64,000 nucleotides of DNA from Perognathus longimembris pacificus (taxonomy: Eukaryota; Chordata; Mammalia; Rodentia; Heteromyidae). The position numbers were made by a program, and so were the translations under genes. Shown here in pieces: positions 23,887-34,202 of this stretch. Position 1 is the stretch's first letter, and every line of letters starts with the position of its first letter. The notes below the pieces were generated by a model. The model did not search any database, was not told the DNA's origin, and was given only the letters and a program-made list of their open reading frames with translations. Where the stretch lies: positions 60,971,934 through 61,035,933 of the forward strand of contig NC_063169.1 in assembly GCF_023159225.1 (NCBI RefSeq), in the 5' to 3' direction.

Positions 23887-25457
23887 TGAATGGCTTTACT
23901 CTGAGTTAGGTAGGTGAGGCAGAACCCCACGTGAGCCAGGGTAGAGACAGACCTCAGCCAGTGTCTCACCTACACAGCCCCCAGCTACGTTTCCAAGAGC
24001 TGCACTAACAAGCAGACACACCCAGTGTGCACTCTGCAGGACTCAACTGTCTCCGTCACATCTTGGGTGCTACTTGGAGCTCTGGGAGCATAATGCAGAG
24101 AGACAGCCCGGAAGCTCCTGTCACTGTGGCTCCTGGCCTTCCTGTCCCTCTGTCAAGGGTTGGGTGGGGGAGGTTTGGGAGATGCCGCTCCCCCTCACTA
24201 CAGCTTCTGCTGACAATCCTTATGGAGAAGAGGTCTATGGGGGCCCTCCTCACCTCCCTCCTCTTCAAAGGGGGGGGAGGGTATCTTTGTCCATCTGGTC
24301 TCCTCTCCTTGTGTTTGGGTGAGGAATGGGCTCTGTCCCCTCGGAGACTAATTCTTCCCATAGTCCTTACCCTTGACCCCAGTGAGAATACTGTACAGCC
24401 CCCAATTGTGCCACTGTGTTTCCACATTTAGTTTCTCTCTATGGAATACTTCTGCTCATAGTTTCCTATCTTGGATTTGTTTTTAAAATCACTGTTCCCT
24501 TCAAGTACAGTTTTACCTCCGTAGACATCCTTTTATACTTCTCCAATAGTGACCCAGCCCTGGCGGTTTCTTGTGACAACCTGTTAATTATTATGAAATG
24601 AATGAAAGCACAGTACAAAATTCCTAGCAGTGAGCTTCCTTATCTTTCCCCCCTGACGAGGGAGACAACATGGGTAGGACTGTGTCCAGCCGTGAGGAGG
24701 ACCTGGTGATGGAAGGGACAGTCCCCTGGAGGTCTGGTTCCACTACCAGAGCACGGTCCTACAGGTTGTCCTCTGAGTGGAGTTAGCTTATTTGGAAGAG
24801 TTACTGATGAGGACAGCAGAAAGGTGGTTCAAAACCTAGGGAATTTACTTAATTATTCAGTGGGAAAAACTTATAAAATCAGTCAATGCTTTGAGGATGG
24901 CATAAAGAAAGATGCTTTTGTTTTCTAACCTTTGGATTTGTTCCTGAGAAATTTCTGCATAATAAGTGGGTAGGAAAATTTCCAAGTAGCCTTTCTGGTA
25001 TATTTTGCATTTGCTGAAAAGCTGCAGGGAACTCCTGAGTGAAGATTGGAACCTCTGGGCCTGAAGCAGCAGTGAGAAGCAGTGTTTTAGAATCTGCTTT
25101 ATTTGTTCCAGAAACTGAACAGTAATTCACCATTCTATCAAAGACATACCACGGTGAAGATGGAGCAGAGAGTTAGTGAGGACAGTTTATAACTGAGTTA
25201 TATTCGGGTATTAGTTTCTAAAAATACACAAAAGAAAGTCTTTCTATATCATTATCTAGATCATTTTGGAGTGGTCCAAACATTTTTCTAGCCAATAGGA
25301 CTCTAAGAAATCTATTTTGTAAGACTTGTATACTAACTACTTGCATGATATCATGTTGGGTCTTCCCTCCTGGGGGGATCTGGGGACCAGCTTGGGCCTC
25401 TCCTACAGCCAAGGCCTGAGAGGATAGCCACACAGAGCATTAAGACACATGGGATTA
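23887..25457. other. Unique non-coding stretch
   Basis: No repeat assigned. Frames of 134 (plus) and 123 (minus) codons overlap in 24027-24431, a GC-richer patch. Mutually overlapping antisense frames without domains are best read as chance. Confidence 0.5.
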
Positions 25458-25666
25458 CCTGGGCACTGGTGGCTCACACCTGTTATCCTACCTACTCAAG
25501 AGGCTGAGTTCTGAGGATTACAGTTCAAGGATAGCCTGAACAGAAAAGTCCATGAGACTCTTATTTCCAAATAACTGGCAAGAAGTCCAAAGTGAAGGTG
25601 TTGTTCAAGGGATAGAGAAGCCAAGGGCTAGCATTTGGTCCCTGAGTTCAAGCCCCACTACTGGCA
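25458..25666 (+). mobile_element. B1-Geo SINE
   Basis: B1 head ('cctgggcactggtggctcac', 'actcaagaggctgagttctg'), linker ('gactcttatttccaaataac'), Geo unit ('gagttcaagccccactactg'). Confidence 0.88.
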
Positions 25667-25742
25667 CGCACATGCACGCGTGCGCGCGCACACACACACT
25701 ATATATATATATACACTTACACACACAAATATACATATATAG
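25667..25742. repeat. Complex CA/CG/TA alternating tail of B1-Geo
   Basis: Alternating purine-pyrimidine tract: CACG/GCGC, then CACA, then TATA, then ACAC/ATAC. It starts where Geo ends and is potentially Z-DNA forming. Confidence 0.9.
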
Positions 25743-25959
25743 AGAATTAGTGAATGTGAATTGAACACTTTTATGTATCATAGGCAAAGGAAAAAAATAC
25801 CCCCATCTGACTAAAATTTCCCCATATGAACTTAAATTGGTGAGAAATTAATGTAAAAACTAATGAAAGATGGATAACTCAGGTAATTGATAAAAATATT
25901 AGACAAGCTCAAGTATACAGTCTGTCTTGAAAGGTTGCCCTAGCACTGGTTTGCTGTTA

Positions 25960-26560
25960 AAATAAGGCTATATTTTACTTCCCTAAGCAAGGGGACAAAA
26001 GCGAGGCCCTGCCTTGGTGGGCCCTGTAACTTGCAGTCAATGCAGCCAGGCTGAATGTTGGTAAAGCTTAATTGGAGTGTGTCATTGAGGTGACACATCC
26101 TTGTCATCGGCCACCCAGAGATTGGGCTTCATGTTCTTCCTGTAGTCTAGGAGGAGACAAAGCAATGCTTTTTGTCATCATCTTTAATTATTTTGTATCT
26201 GGGAGGTAGTCACACTCCAAAGTGGATAAAAATGACCATTAACTAATTACACAGACCAGTTGTGCTCTTTTTCTATTCAGACATGAAAACATGGAGAATT
26301 TCTGTCTGTTGGCTTTACATCTGTCTTTTACCATAATATCACAACAGAGAAATACAATGAGGAGCATTGTATGTAGCTCCAGTTGCCTTTGATTTGAGGA
26401 AAAAATCATAAGCGCAAAAAGAGTAACAGGCTTGAAGTCAGCTAAAAATCAGAGTAGTCAGCTGAGGAAAATTAATCTGATAAATCTTAATTTGTAACCA
26501 CAGAGTAATAACTTCTGTTCACTGAGTAACTTTTTTGCCCTCCCTCCTTCACCTCAGATC
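25960..26560. other. Candidate conserved non-coding element
   Basis: About 600 bp without recognised repeats. It contains 'atctttaattattttg', 'gaccattaactaattacac' and other TAAT/ATTA motifs, and 'ggacaaaagcgaggccctgc'-type mixed composition unlike the neighbouring repeats. Regulatory role inferred only. Confidence 0.35.
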
Positions 26561-26588
26561 AGGATTGAACATTAAAAAGAGATGGGAC

Positions 26589-27062
26589 TTTGGTATTCCC
26601 TTTCCTTTCCCTAGTTCCAGTACATGTATATACATTATCCAGAGTACTAAAATAAGTTACAGTGATGTCAGGGGTAAAACCATGGGAAAGAAACACAAAA
26701 GAAAAAGGGCATGATTTCACATGGCATGTTGAAAATTACAACAGCAATATACCACTTGTTTCCAGACTTTGGAGTTCATTTCACTAAGCATCATCTTAGT
26801 GTTTATATGGGCATAGCTACTGAGCTATTGTGATCTTCTGCTAGGACTATCCTAGACGTGTACTCATTATTCCCAATGAGGGAAACCATAGAGTCTATGT
26901 TTCTTTGGGTCTGGCTCACCTCATGGGGGGCGGAGAGGGAGAAGTGGGAGGTGTGGGGGGGGGAATGAAGGAGGAGGTAACAAGTTGGGTAAGGAATGTA
27001 CTCACTGCTTTACGTGTGAAACTATAGCCCCTCTGTACATCACTTGACAATAAAGAAATTTT
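26589..27062 (+). mobile_element. 5'-inverted rodent L1 insertion
   Basis: The 3' part (about 26929-27062) is the sense L1 3' end: G-rich tract, 'gaggaggtaacaagttggg', 'gcccctctgtacatcac' and AATAAA at 27049-27054. The 5' part (26589-26928) ends 'gtctggctcacctcat', which reads like antisense L1 such as that at 21740-21800. The whole unit is bracketed by 'ttaaaaagagatgggac' (26572-26588) and 'ttaaaaagagagatgtgac' (27062-27080), an imperfect target duplication. This is the classic twin-priming inversion. Confidence 0.7.
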
Positions 27063-27080
27063 TAAAAAGAGAGATGTGAC

Positions 27081-27327
27081 AAGCTGGGTAGCAGTGGCTC
27101 ACTCCTGTGAGCCTGGCTGTTCAGTAGGCTGAGATCTGAGGATTATGGTTTGAAGCCAGCCCAGGCAGGAAAATCCATGGGATTCTTATCTCCAGTTAAC
27201 CACCAAAAAAGCCAGAAGTGGAGCTGTGGCTCAAGTGGTAGAGTGCTATCTAGCCTTTTGCAGAAAAGCTCAGGGACAACATCCAGTCTCTGAGTTTAAG
27301 CCCCATGTTTGACGCACACACACACAA
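27081..27327 (+). mobile_element. B1-Geo SINE with short (CA)n tail
   Basis: B1 head ('gtagcagtggctcactcctg'), linker ('tcttatctccagttaaccac'), Geo unit ('gagctgtggctcaagtggta', 'ctgagtttaagccccatg'), CA tail 27314-27326. One of the most complete copies, so it is useful as a family reference. Abuts the right target repeat of the L1. Confidence 0.92.
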
Positions 27328-27431
27328 AGATGTGATAAGAGAAAAATTAAAATCTCTGCAAACAAGAGTCCCCCACCCTTGAAACACTGAATGTGTTCTA
27401 TATATCTCCAGTACATTCTCATGATTTATTT

Positions 27432-27665
27432 GTTTGGTGCCAGTACTTGGGCTTGAACTCAGGATCTCACATTCTTGCTTAGCTGTTTTGCCCAAAGCCA
27501 GAGCTTTGCCATTTGAGTCACACCTTGCTTTCTGGCTTTTTGCTAGTTAACTGGAGATAATAGTCTTTTGGATTTGCCTGCGCAGGCTGACTTTGAACTC
27601 CGTTCCTTAGTTCTCAGCCTCCTGAGTAGCTAGGATTTTAATCGTGAGCCCTCAATGCCCAGCTT
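27432..27665 (-). mobile_element. B1-Geo SINE, antisense
   Basis: Antisense Geo ('gtacttgggcttgaactcag', 'tttgccatttgagtcaca'), linker ('gttaactggagataatag'), B1 head ('cctcctgagtagctaggatt', 'gtgagccctcaatgcccag'). It lies opposite to the copy at 27081, giving an inverted SINE pair about 100 bp apart. Confidence 0.9.
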
Positions 27666-28460
27666 ACTCTCATGATTTTTATGTTATTGTACTACACACA
27701 AGGAAGAAGACGTATGCACAGGGGAAGAAATTGTTGTTTTCTTGGTGGGATGAAGGGAGACCTGGTTTTCTTGGTAGGAGTGTAGAGATAATTTGGTTGG
27801 GGGAATGAGAACTGAAACACACATGGTACCTTAGTTCTGTGGACCCATGTTTGCTCAGGAAAGTTGTTCTCCACAGTTGATGTCCTTCCAGATTGTCAGA
27901 ATTGCTTTACAAACGAACGCATTTCTCTTGCACATAAAGAGCAGCTATGCGGACCAGGCGTGGGATGTCACAAAGTGTATCAGCCGCCAGAGAATGAAGA
28001 GTGTTCCTAAGGGAAATTAGCAGTGTTTCCTGTGGCGTCGAAGGCATGTGTGCTTGCCTTAATCACACTTCTGTGACTGCACTCCCATCCTAGAACCCTA
28101 CGACTCATTGTGGAAATCCCGTGGTTCTGCCTCCCACCCTCTTCTGCAAAGCAGGAAAAATAACGACTTGCAGGGCGGGGCTTGTTGAAGGAGTGGGATT
28201 TGTGCTTGTGGTTGACTTGCCAGGTGAGGGAAATGACTTCGCAGTCCCCACTGGATGATGGTGACACTTACTGGGTGATAACCTGTCCGAAAGCATTTCT
28301 GTCTTTTAATCAGTTCCTTTGGCATGTGGGGCAAGTAGGGCTGGCCTTCTGCCTGACGTGGTGCAGAACGGGACCTCATTGGGCATATGGGTCCATTACG
28401 CCCTTTCCCCTATGATCTGTACTTAGTCACTAGGGGCATTGTAACACAAGGCTTTTCTTA

Positions 28461-28466
<6 letters not shown>
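27666..28466. other. Unique non-coding stretch
   Basis: No repeat assigned. Frames of about 80-93 codons on the minus strand overlap each other and show no domain. Confidence 0.5.

Positions 28467-28499
<33 letters not shown>
28463..28499. repeat. (TC)n microsatellite
   Basis: Uninterrupted TC run, immediately followed by an antisense Geo fragment. Confidence 0.97.
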
Positions 28500-28501
<2 letters not shown>

Positions 28502-28540
28502 CAGTCATGGGGCTTGAACTCAAGGCCACCAGCTCCCAGT
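28500..28540 (-). mobile_element. Geo-unit fragment, antisense
   Basis: 'catggggcttgaactcaagg' is the antisense Geo B-box end. The rest of the SINE is missing. On the element strand the unit would run into (GA)n. Confidence 0.6.
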
Positions 28541-28576
28541 TTTGTTTTCTCTTTTTTATTCCTATGATAAAAGCAA

Positions 28577-28822
28577 CTGGCTGTCTGATGTTGGTGGCTC
28601 GGGCCTGTAATTCTAGTTACTCAGGAAGCTGTGATCTGAGGGTCATTGTGGGAAACCGGCCCTGCTAAGGAAAGTCTGTCAGATTCTTATCTCCAATTAA
28701 CCAACAAAAAGCCAGAAGTGGGTATGTGGCTCAAGGGGTAGATTGTCAGCTTTGAGTGAAAAAGCTAAGAGACTGTGCCCAGACCCTAAATTTAAGACCC
28801 AGTGCCATCACAAAACAAAAAC
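28577..28822 (+). mobile_element. B1-Geo SINE
   Basis: B1 head ('tgttggtggctcgggcctg', 'actcaggaagctgtgatctg'), linker ('tcttatctccaattaacc'), Geo ('gtatgtggctcaaggggtag'), A/C-rich tail. Confidence 0.9.
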
Positions 28823-29554
28823 TAGTTATCTTTTAGTCTATAGTGCATGCAGTTTTCTTTATTAATGTTCTCTCATTGATTTGCACACTGCAGCAGTGAG
28901 AACCAAACAACTTCACTTTCTTTCTATTGCATGAATTTCCCTTTTCTGTAGGGCTCTTACACCCTTAGACACCCCAACCCCCAGCACACCCTACAACTGT
29001 CAAGATAGGTTGAACATGACTTTTTCACTGATTATAACAGGAGGTAATTTCAATAGAGGCATTAAAATTGAATGTGGGTCTTAGGTTGACTTTTGGATAT
29101 ATTAATTACCAGTAAGACGCTTTCTTAGTGTTACAGCCAAACACACACACACAAAAAGAAGCCTGAAAATAGCTGGCTTCTTTGGAGAAAGACATGTCTG
29201 AGCATACTTAGTAACACGTTATACCCGTTCACCAGTGACTTCCTAAAAACATCTCCCAAACTAATGAATAGTGACACAGTAGTTAACATGGTGCCATCAG
29301 CAGGTAGCTATTATAGCAGGGGCGAGAGTGGTTATGTGCTGCTTTGAGGACTATGCAGAATTATTATTATTCTTTACAATGCAATATGAGTTTTTTGTTC
29401 TTTTGGCACTTACTAAAACCTCAGGCAATAAAACTGGGGTAAGCCTGGAGAGATAGAGACTAGAACAACACAAGGAAAGGAACTGAAGTTGGGGGTTTGC
29501 GGTGGATCTGTTCCTTAGGAGGCAAAGATGGTGGGCAGGGAAGGGAGGGCAGGT
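28823..29554. other. Unique non-coding stretch
   Basis: No repeat assigned apart from a short CA run near 29142-29154. Confidence 0.5.
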
Positions 29555-29925
29555 CACGGTTTGAGGCCAGCATCCCCCGAAAAAGAAACTCAGGAGACTC
29601 CATCTCAGCCAGAGGCTGGGGACGGTGGCACGCTTCTGTCATCCCAGCTTACCGAGGAGGCACGATGCCTGGGAAACGGTAGTATATGCCCATTGTCCCT
29701 AGAGACAAGAGGAAGCACAAATAAGGACACCAAAGCCCAGGCCAATCCAAGTATAAAGCAAGACCCTCGTTTAAAAAAAAAAGAATTTACAGAAAAGAAA
29801 AAAAAAGTAAGAGTAAAAATATATCATCAAGGCAAAAAAGGGACTGGTGGTGTGGCTCAAGTGGGAGTGTACCTTCCTAGCAAGCCCTGACTCCAATTAC
29901 TTATACTATCAGAAAAAAAAGACAA
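29555..29925 (+). mobile_element. Tandem B1-like pieces plus short tRNA-type unit
   Basis: A B1 3' half (29555-29610, 'gaggccagcatcccccg', 'catctcagcc') is followed by a second B1 start ('gaggctggggacggtggcac'). An A-rich linker then leads to a compact tRNA-type unit ('ggtgtggctcaagtgggagt', 'tatcagaaaaaaaag') at 29838-29922. This is the same head-tail order as at 37886. Confidence 0.6.
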
Positions 29926-30209
29926 AAATTGATTCACTCTTTCCCCAAAGCATTTCAACAACAACATCATCATCAATGTCACCAGCTACTAGCATCCAGG
30001 CAGCACAGAACTCCCCAGGAAACTTCTAGACTCTTGTCACCTTCTCCCTGTGATCTCTTCCTTCCTTCCTCTCCTTTGTCCATCCAGGACCGGTGAAAGG
30101 ATTCTTAGCACATGGCAGAGCTGTGGCAAATGAGCAGAAAATGAATCTGTCCCTGTCTGTTGGGATTCGAGGAGTCATTGTGGTGATGAAGGGGTTAAAA
30201 CTGTCCACG

Positions 30210-30640
30210 CATACCACAGCTTGGAGATAATTAGGTTTAATATAAACCTGAGAACCTTGCCACTGATGGCCATGCTACTAAGATTACTGCTTTGTAAGGA
30301 ATCTCTATTAATCTGTTCCCAACTCATGCTTTTTGAATGCTTGTGTGAAAAAGGTTATTGTTTATGCAAACAAATGAGAATGATTAAAGATGATTGTGAA
30401 TATTTTTTTGGAAGATGCATTTTGAATTAGCACTTACACATATAAGTTGCATAGAAGAGTAATTCTTTGAGCAGGAGATAGGTAGCCACGAGAATGTCTC
30501 CCAGGACTATTGTTAAGTTTGTTAATGTGTAATGTTGAGAGGCATGATTTAGCGGTGGAAACTATTACAAGGTGGTCTTTTATTTCATCCCTTTTCACTT
30601 CCCTTTTCTTAGAAGGAGCATTCAAAGAAAAAAAAAGGTA
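30210..30640. other. Candidate conserved non-coding element
   Basis: Repeat-free AT-rich block with 'aggtttaatataaacct' (near-palindrome at 30233-30249), an octamer-like 'tttatgcaaac' at 30361, and homeodomain-type ATTA cores. Regulatory role inferred. Confidence 0.35.
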
Positions 30641-30884
30641 AACTATTTAAAAGGAAACACTGGTTTGAAAAAAATAAAATGCACTGATTTATTAGCTTGA
30701 GAGAAAAAAAATGATATACAAAACAAAACAAAAAACCCCACTAAAAACAAAACAAAAACCTCCAGACTCCTAAAGCAATTTTTTTTTCCAAGTCTACATG
30801 ATAAGCAGGAAGGGACAAGTATGATTTGAAAACAGGACAAAGAACTCATGCTGGACTAGGGGAATAAAACGGGCAAAGGAGAAT
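30641..30884. repeat. A-rich/(AAAAC)n low-complexity stretch
   Basis: Long A-rich sequence with AAAAC units around 30718-30765. No gene. Confidence 0.8.
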
Positions 30885-31400
30885 GTGAATAACCCGGATA
30901 TGTTCAAATCCACAGGTCCCTATGGCTGGCATCCTAGCGTACTTAATGAATTGGCCGAAGTCATCACAGAACCGCTAGCTATCATTTTTGAGAACCCGTG
31001 GAGGACTGATGAGATGCTGACGACTGGAAAAGGGCATATTTAGAATCTTCTTCCAAAAAAAGGGAACTTGGATGGTGACCCTGGAAATACTCATCAGCTT
31101 TACTCTTTGCTTGGAAAAATTCTGCAGTGATCAACTTAACAAAATCTGTAAACTGGTTTATAGTACCTAGAGGAAAGCAGTTATAAAAAAAAAAAAAGAG
31201 CCACATATAAAGTATTGCGCTCACTTTTCAAAGTACACATCTTATACATGTCCTGGATTTGCTCTTCTTTATTCTGTGACTTCTTGATAAAAACTGATGG
31301 GGCTAAGGAACTTTATAATTGCTCATTTTAAGTATAATTCAAACAGGGCGTTTATGACAAAGCTATTAGTCATATCATTTCCCAATTAGCTTTTTATCTT
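30885..31400 (+). mobile_element. CR1/L3-type LINE reverse-transcriptase remnant
   Basis: The stretch 30908-31020 follows the order of the CR1-clade reverse transcriptase: 'tccacaggtccctatggc' and 'catcctagcgtacttaatga', then codons for a LAEVITEPLAIIFENPWRT-like peptide, then 'gacgactggaaaagggca', 'ccaaaaaaagggaact' and 'ggaaaaattctgcagtga'. Downstream 'aaacagggcgtttatgacaa' (31341) corresponds to a later conserved block. Frameshifts and stops are frequent, so it is a fossil. CR1/L3 elements stopped moving early in mammalian history. Confidence 0.75.
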
Positions 31401-31781
31401 GAGAACTGTACTTTCATTTAATATTTTCCCATGCATGTTTCACTCCATATAGATTTCATTAAGTCATGATATTTCACATAATTCTCTATCAAATGCTTTG
31501 GTGAAGGAATTCTTATCTTAAGGGAATCCATAGAGTTAGTTCATATAGAGATAGGATAGTAAAACTGGTACATTCTCCTAGTGATAACACTAAGAGAAGA
31601 AAATGTCTTCTGACTTTTCTTGAAATTTGATGCAGTTGAGGGTGAGTGGTAAGGCCGTACGGAGTTCCTGCTCGGAGCCCTAGCAAGCAAGGCTGGGCAT
31701 CTATTCTGAGAGGATTGTTTTTCTATGCTAGGTGACGGCCAGCCCAGCTCCTCCTGAGCTTCAGGCTTCCCCCAATGGCTT
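31401..31781. other. Unassigned stretch
   Basis: May continue the CR1/L3 remnant at its left edge, but no further blocks are recognised. Confidence 0.4.
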
Positions 31782-31797
31782 CCAACTATAGGCCTGG

Positions 31798-32016
31798 TGG
31801 GGCTGGGGATATGGCCTAGTGGCAAGAGTGCTTGCCTCCAATACATGAAGCCCTGGGTTCGATTCCCCAGCACCACATACACAGAAAACGGCCAGAAGTG
31901 GCGCTGTGGGTCAAGTGGCAGAGTGTTAGCCTTGAGCAAAAAGAAGCCAGGGACAGTGCTCAGGCCCTGAGTCCAAGCCCAGGACTGGCAAAAAAAAAAA
32001 AAAAAAAAGCTTGCCT
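31798..32016 (+). mobile_element. IDL-Geo dimeric SINE with target duplication
   Basis: Complete dimer: 'ggggctggggatatggccta', 'ggttcgattccccagcacc', 'ggccagaagtggcgctgtgg', 'agaagccagggacagtgctc', poly(A) from 31990. Flanks 'ccaactataggcctgg' (31782-31797) and 'ccaaatataggcctgg' (32017-32032) differ at one of 16 bases. A 159-codon antisense frame over this copy is a by-product of the repeat. Confidence 0.95.
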
Positions 32017-32074
32017 CCAAATATAGGCCTGGAGGTAGAAGAGGAGAGAGACAGAGGCATGAGGACCAGACCCA

Positions 32075-32262
32075 CCCCTCTTCCCTCCCTCCCTCCCCCT
32101 CTTCCTCCCTCCTTTCCTCCCTCCCTCCTTCTATCTCTTCCTTCCTCCCTCCCTTCCTTCTTCTATCTTCCTTCCTCCTCCCTCCCTTCCTTCCTTCCTC
32201 CCTTTCTTCCTTCTATCTTCCTTCCTCCTTCCCTTCCTTCCTTCTATCTTCTTTTCCTTTTT
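32075..32262. repeat. Polypyrimidine (CCTT/CCTTCTAT)n tract
   Basis: About 190 bp of almost pure pyrimidine on the plus strand, with a higher-order unit in which 'ttctatcttccttcctcc'-like phrases recur. Capable of forming triplex DNA. The adjoining frame is not a gene. Confidence 0.95.
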
Positions 32263-32512
32263 TTATGATACTGGGATTTCAACTCAGGGCCTGGAATCTG
32301 CTAGACAGGTGCTCCACAACGTGAACCATACCCCCAGGTCTTTTTGCTTTAGTTATTTTTCAGGTAGAGTCTTGTTCTGTCTGCCTTAGACCTCCACCTC
32401 CCGAGTAGTTGAGATTACAGGTGTGTAACACCATCCCTGTGTTGAGGGCAGATCTCAATAACTTTTGGCCTGCGCTGGCCTTGAATTGTGATCCTCTGGA
32501 TATCTGCTATAA
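32263..32512 (-). mobile_element. B1-like + short tRNA-type unit composite, antisense
   Basis: Compact tRNA-type unit in antisense ('actgggatttcaactcaggg', 'caggtgctccacaacgtg'), 'ctttttgctttagttatttt' linker, then antisense B1 ('cctcccgagtagttgagatt'). A second B1 piece ('ggcctgcgctggccttgaat') ends near 32512. Confidence 0.7.
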
Positions 32513-33537
32513 GGAAATTTTTTTTAACACAATATGGTTTTAGAAAACTAAGGTTTAAAATAGTTTGGCTACTTTAAAAAAATTCAAGTAGGCACTGAGT
32601 AAAATGTGTCTTGTTCTTAAGTAAGCCAATTAAGTTCTAGGAGGATGTATCAATTGGCCTTTATACTATACATAGCTTTCAGTTTGTAGGAATTCTATTT
32701 CAGCTCGCCGTTCATCATCTTTTCAAGTGAAGTAGTGTTTAAAAATTTCAAGTTAGATTTTTTTTTAAGGATTGGGGGAAATCTATATTGATTACTATTA
32801 TAATTTATTACGATAATACGTGGTTTCTTGTTTGAGACCTCATTTCCAGGTGCAGCAGATATGGCAGATTTATTTTACAGATGTTCATTTGCATACATTT
32901 GATACACTGTGGGTAGAGAGGACCCAATTTCTGAAAATCCAATTATTTTTCACTATGGGCATTATAATGTAATTTACTGCAAGCCAAAAAGACTCTTAGG
33001 TCATTTCAGGTTTTATTTTCTATTTGAGTAAGTTTTGATTTCAATTATTTGGACAAATTTTTAAATTTTATCTGTGTCCACTATGGGAATTTGAAATTAT
33101 CCATAGTCTGCCTTAGTTAAAGCCAGTTAAAGCTAGAAGAAGAAAGATTTAGGCAGAAAGCATCAAAAGAAGACAATTAATTCCTTCTCATTAAAAGAAG
33201 ATGAGGTAAGATTGAGGAAAGAATTCTTCTTAGCATGAATTGCATCTAGAGGTAATTATGCTTAAGAGGAACAAATATTTCTGAGTTTTTTTTTATCTGA
33301 AATTTGAATGTAAGGAAAGTAGCAATGGACGAACAAATATTTTTTCAAGACTCAAGTCTTGATTGTCTTTGTATTTCCTAGGATGTCAAGCGATTAATTG
33401 GGTACTTTTATTTCATAATATTTAGGAATTTGGAGGACAATAACAACATTTTCTTCAATTCACTCTAAATTTGGGGGGGAGAGTCAAGAAGAAATTTTAT
33501 TCATTTAGACTGTTTTTGTTCATGTGGAATATTTGTT
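32513..33537. other. Repeat-free AT-rich block, candidate conserved non-coding DNA
   Basis: About 1 kb without recognised repeats. The part 32850-33280 is the most complex sequence ('tgttcatttgcatacatttg', 'ggcattataatgtaatttac', 'gacaattaattccttctc') and is rich in ATTA/TAAT cores and an octamer-like ATTTGCAT at 32887. No coding signal. Confidence 0.35.
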
Positions 33538-33665
33538 AGCTGGGCATGATGGTACCTACCTAGAATCTCAGCCCTCAAGAGGCCAAAGAGCCCAGCCTTG
33601 TTCTCTAGCAAGAATCTGTCTCAGAAAAGAAAAAGAAAAAAAGAATAGTAAGAGAAAGGAAAAAA
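33538..33665 (+). mobile_element. B1-like monomer
   Basis: 'gctgggcatgatggtaccta', 'aatctcagccctcaagagg', 'aagaatctgtctcagaaaag' with a purine-rich tail. No Geo unit follows. Confidence 0.85.
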
Positions 33666-34202
33666 GATATGAGGGAAATATTTCTTCACTTAATTTTAAG
33701 GGTTCCATCCTTACCAATGGAAGGGGGAAAATACCTGACTTTATAATAGTTTTGAGAACTCAAAGCATTCTTAATCTCAAGAAATGCATAGTACCATGGT
33801 CTTAAAAAAGAAACAGCAATAAGTATTGAGTTTTTCCTTTGAAGTTACTCAGAGCTTAACTCAAATTCTAGAATTTTTCCTAACAGTACTATCCAATGGT
33901 GAATCTGTTAGATATTTAAGTACAGCTTGGGGAATGATCTCAATTAGGAGACCTATTAAAACTTCTACTCCCCTTTCCATAATGTGGGGGGAAAATGAGC
34001 ACCTCCTACAACTCTGAAGCAGCCTAAGAGTTTTGCAGCTTACACACACTCCCAGTCTAGCAGGTGCTCTTTACCTCCCTGCCTTCCAGCCTCAACATCC
34101 AGTGACCTTGATTCCCTCTTACATTAAAATGGATTAGACAACTCAACTATCTATTGACCTACCCTATTGCCATCCACAGACTTCAACCTTCTTGCTTTCT
34201 TT
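33666..34202. other. Unique non-coding stretch
   Basis: Nothing recognised. Confidence 0.5.

Noticed and set aside
24027..24431. Overlapping 134- and 123-codon frames on opposite strands
   Set aside because: Mutual antisense openness is expected in a GC-richer patch with few stops. Neither product resembles a protein family.
31541..32020. 159-codon minus-strand frame
   Set aside because: Most of it is the antisense translation of the IDL-Geo SINE at 31798-32016.
32011..32268. Pro/Ser/Leu-rich repetitive frame
   Set aside because: Direct translation of the polypyrimidine tract.
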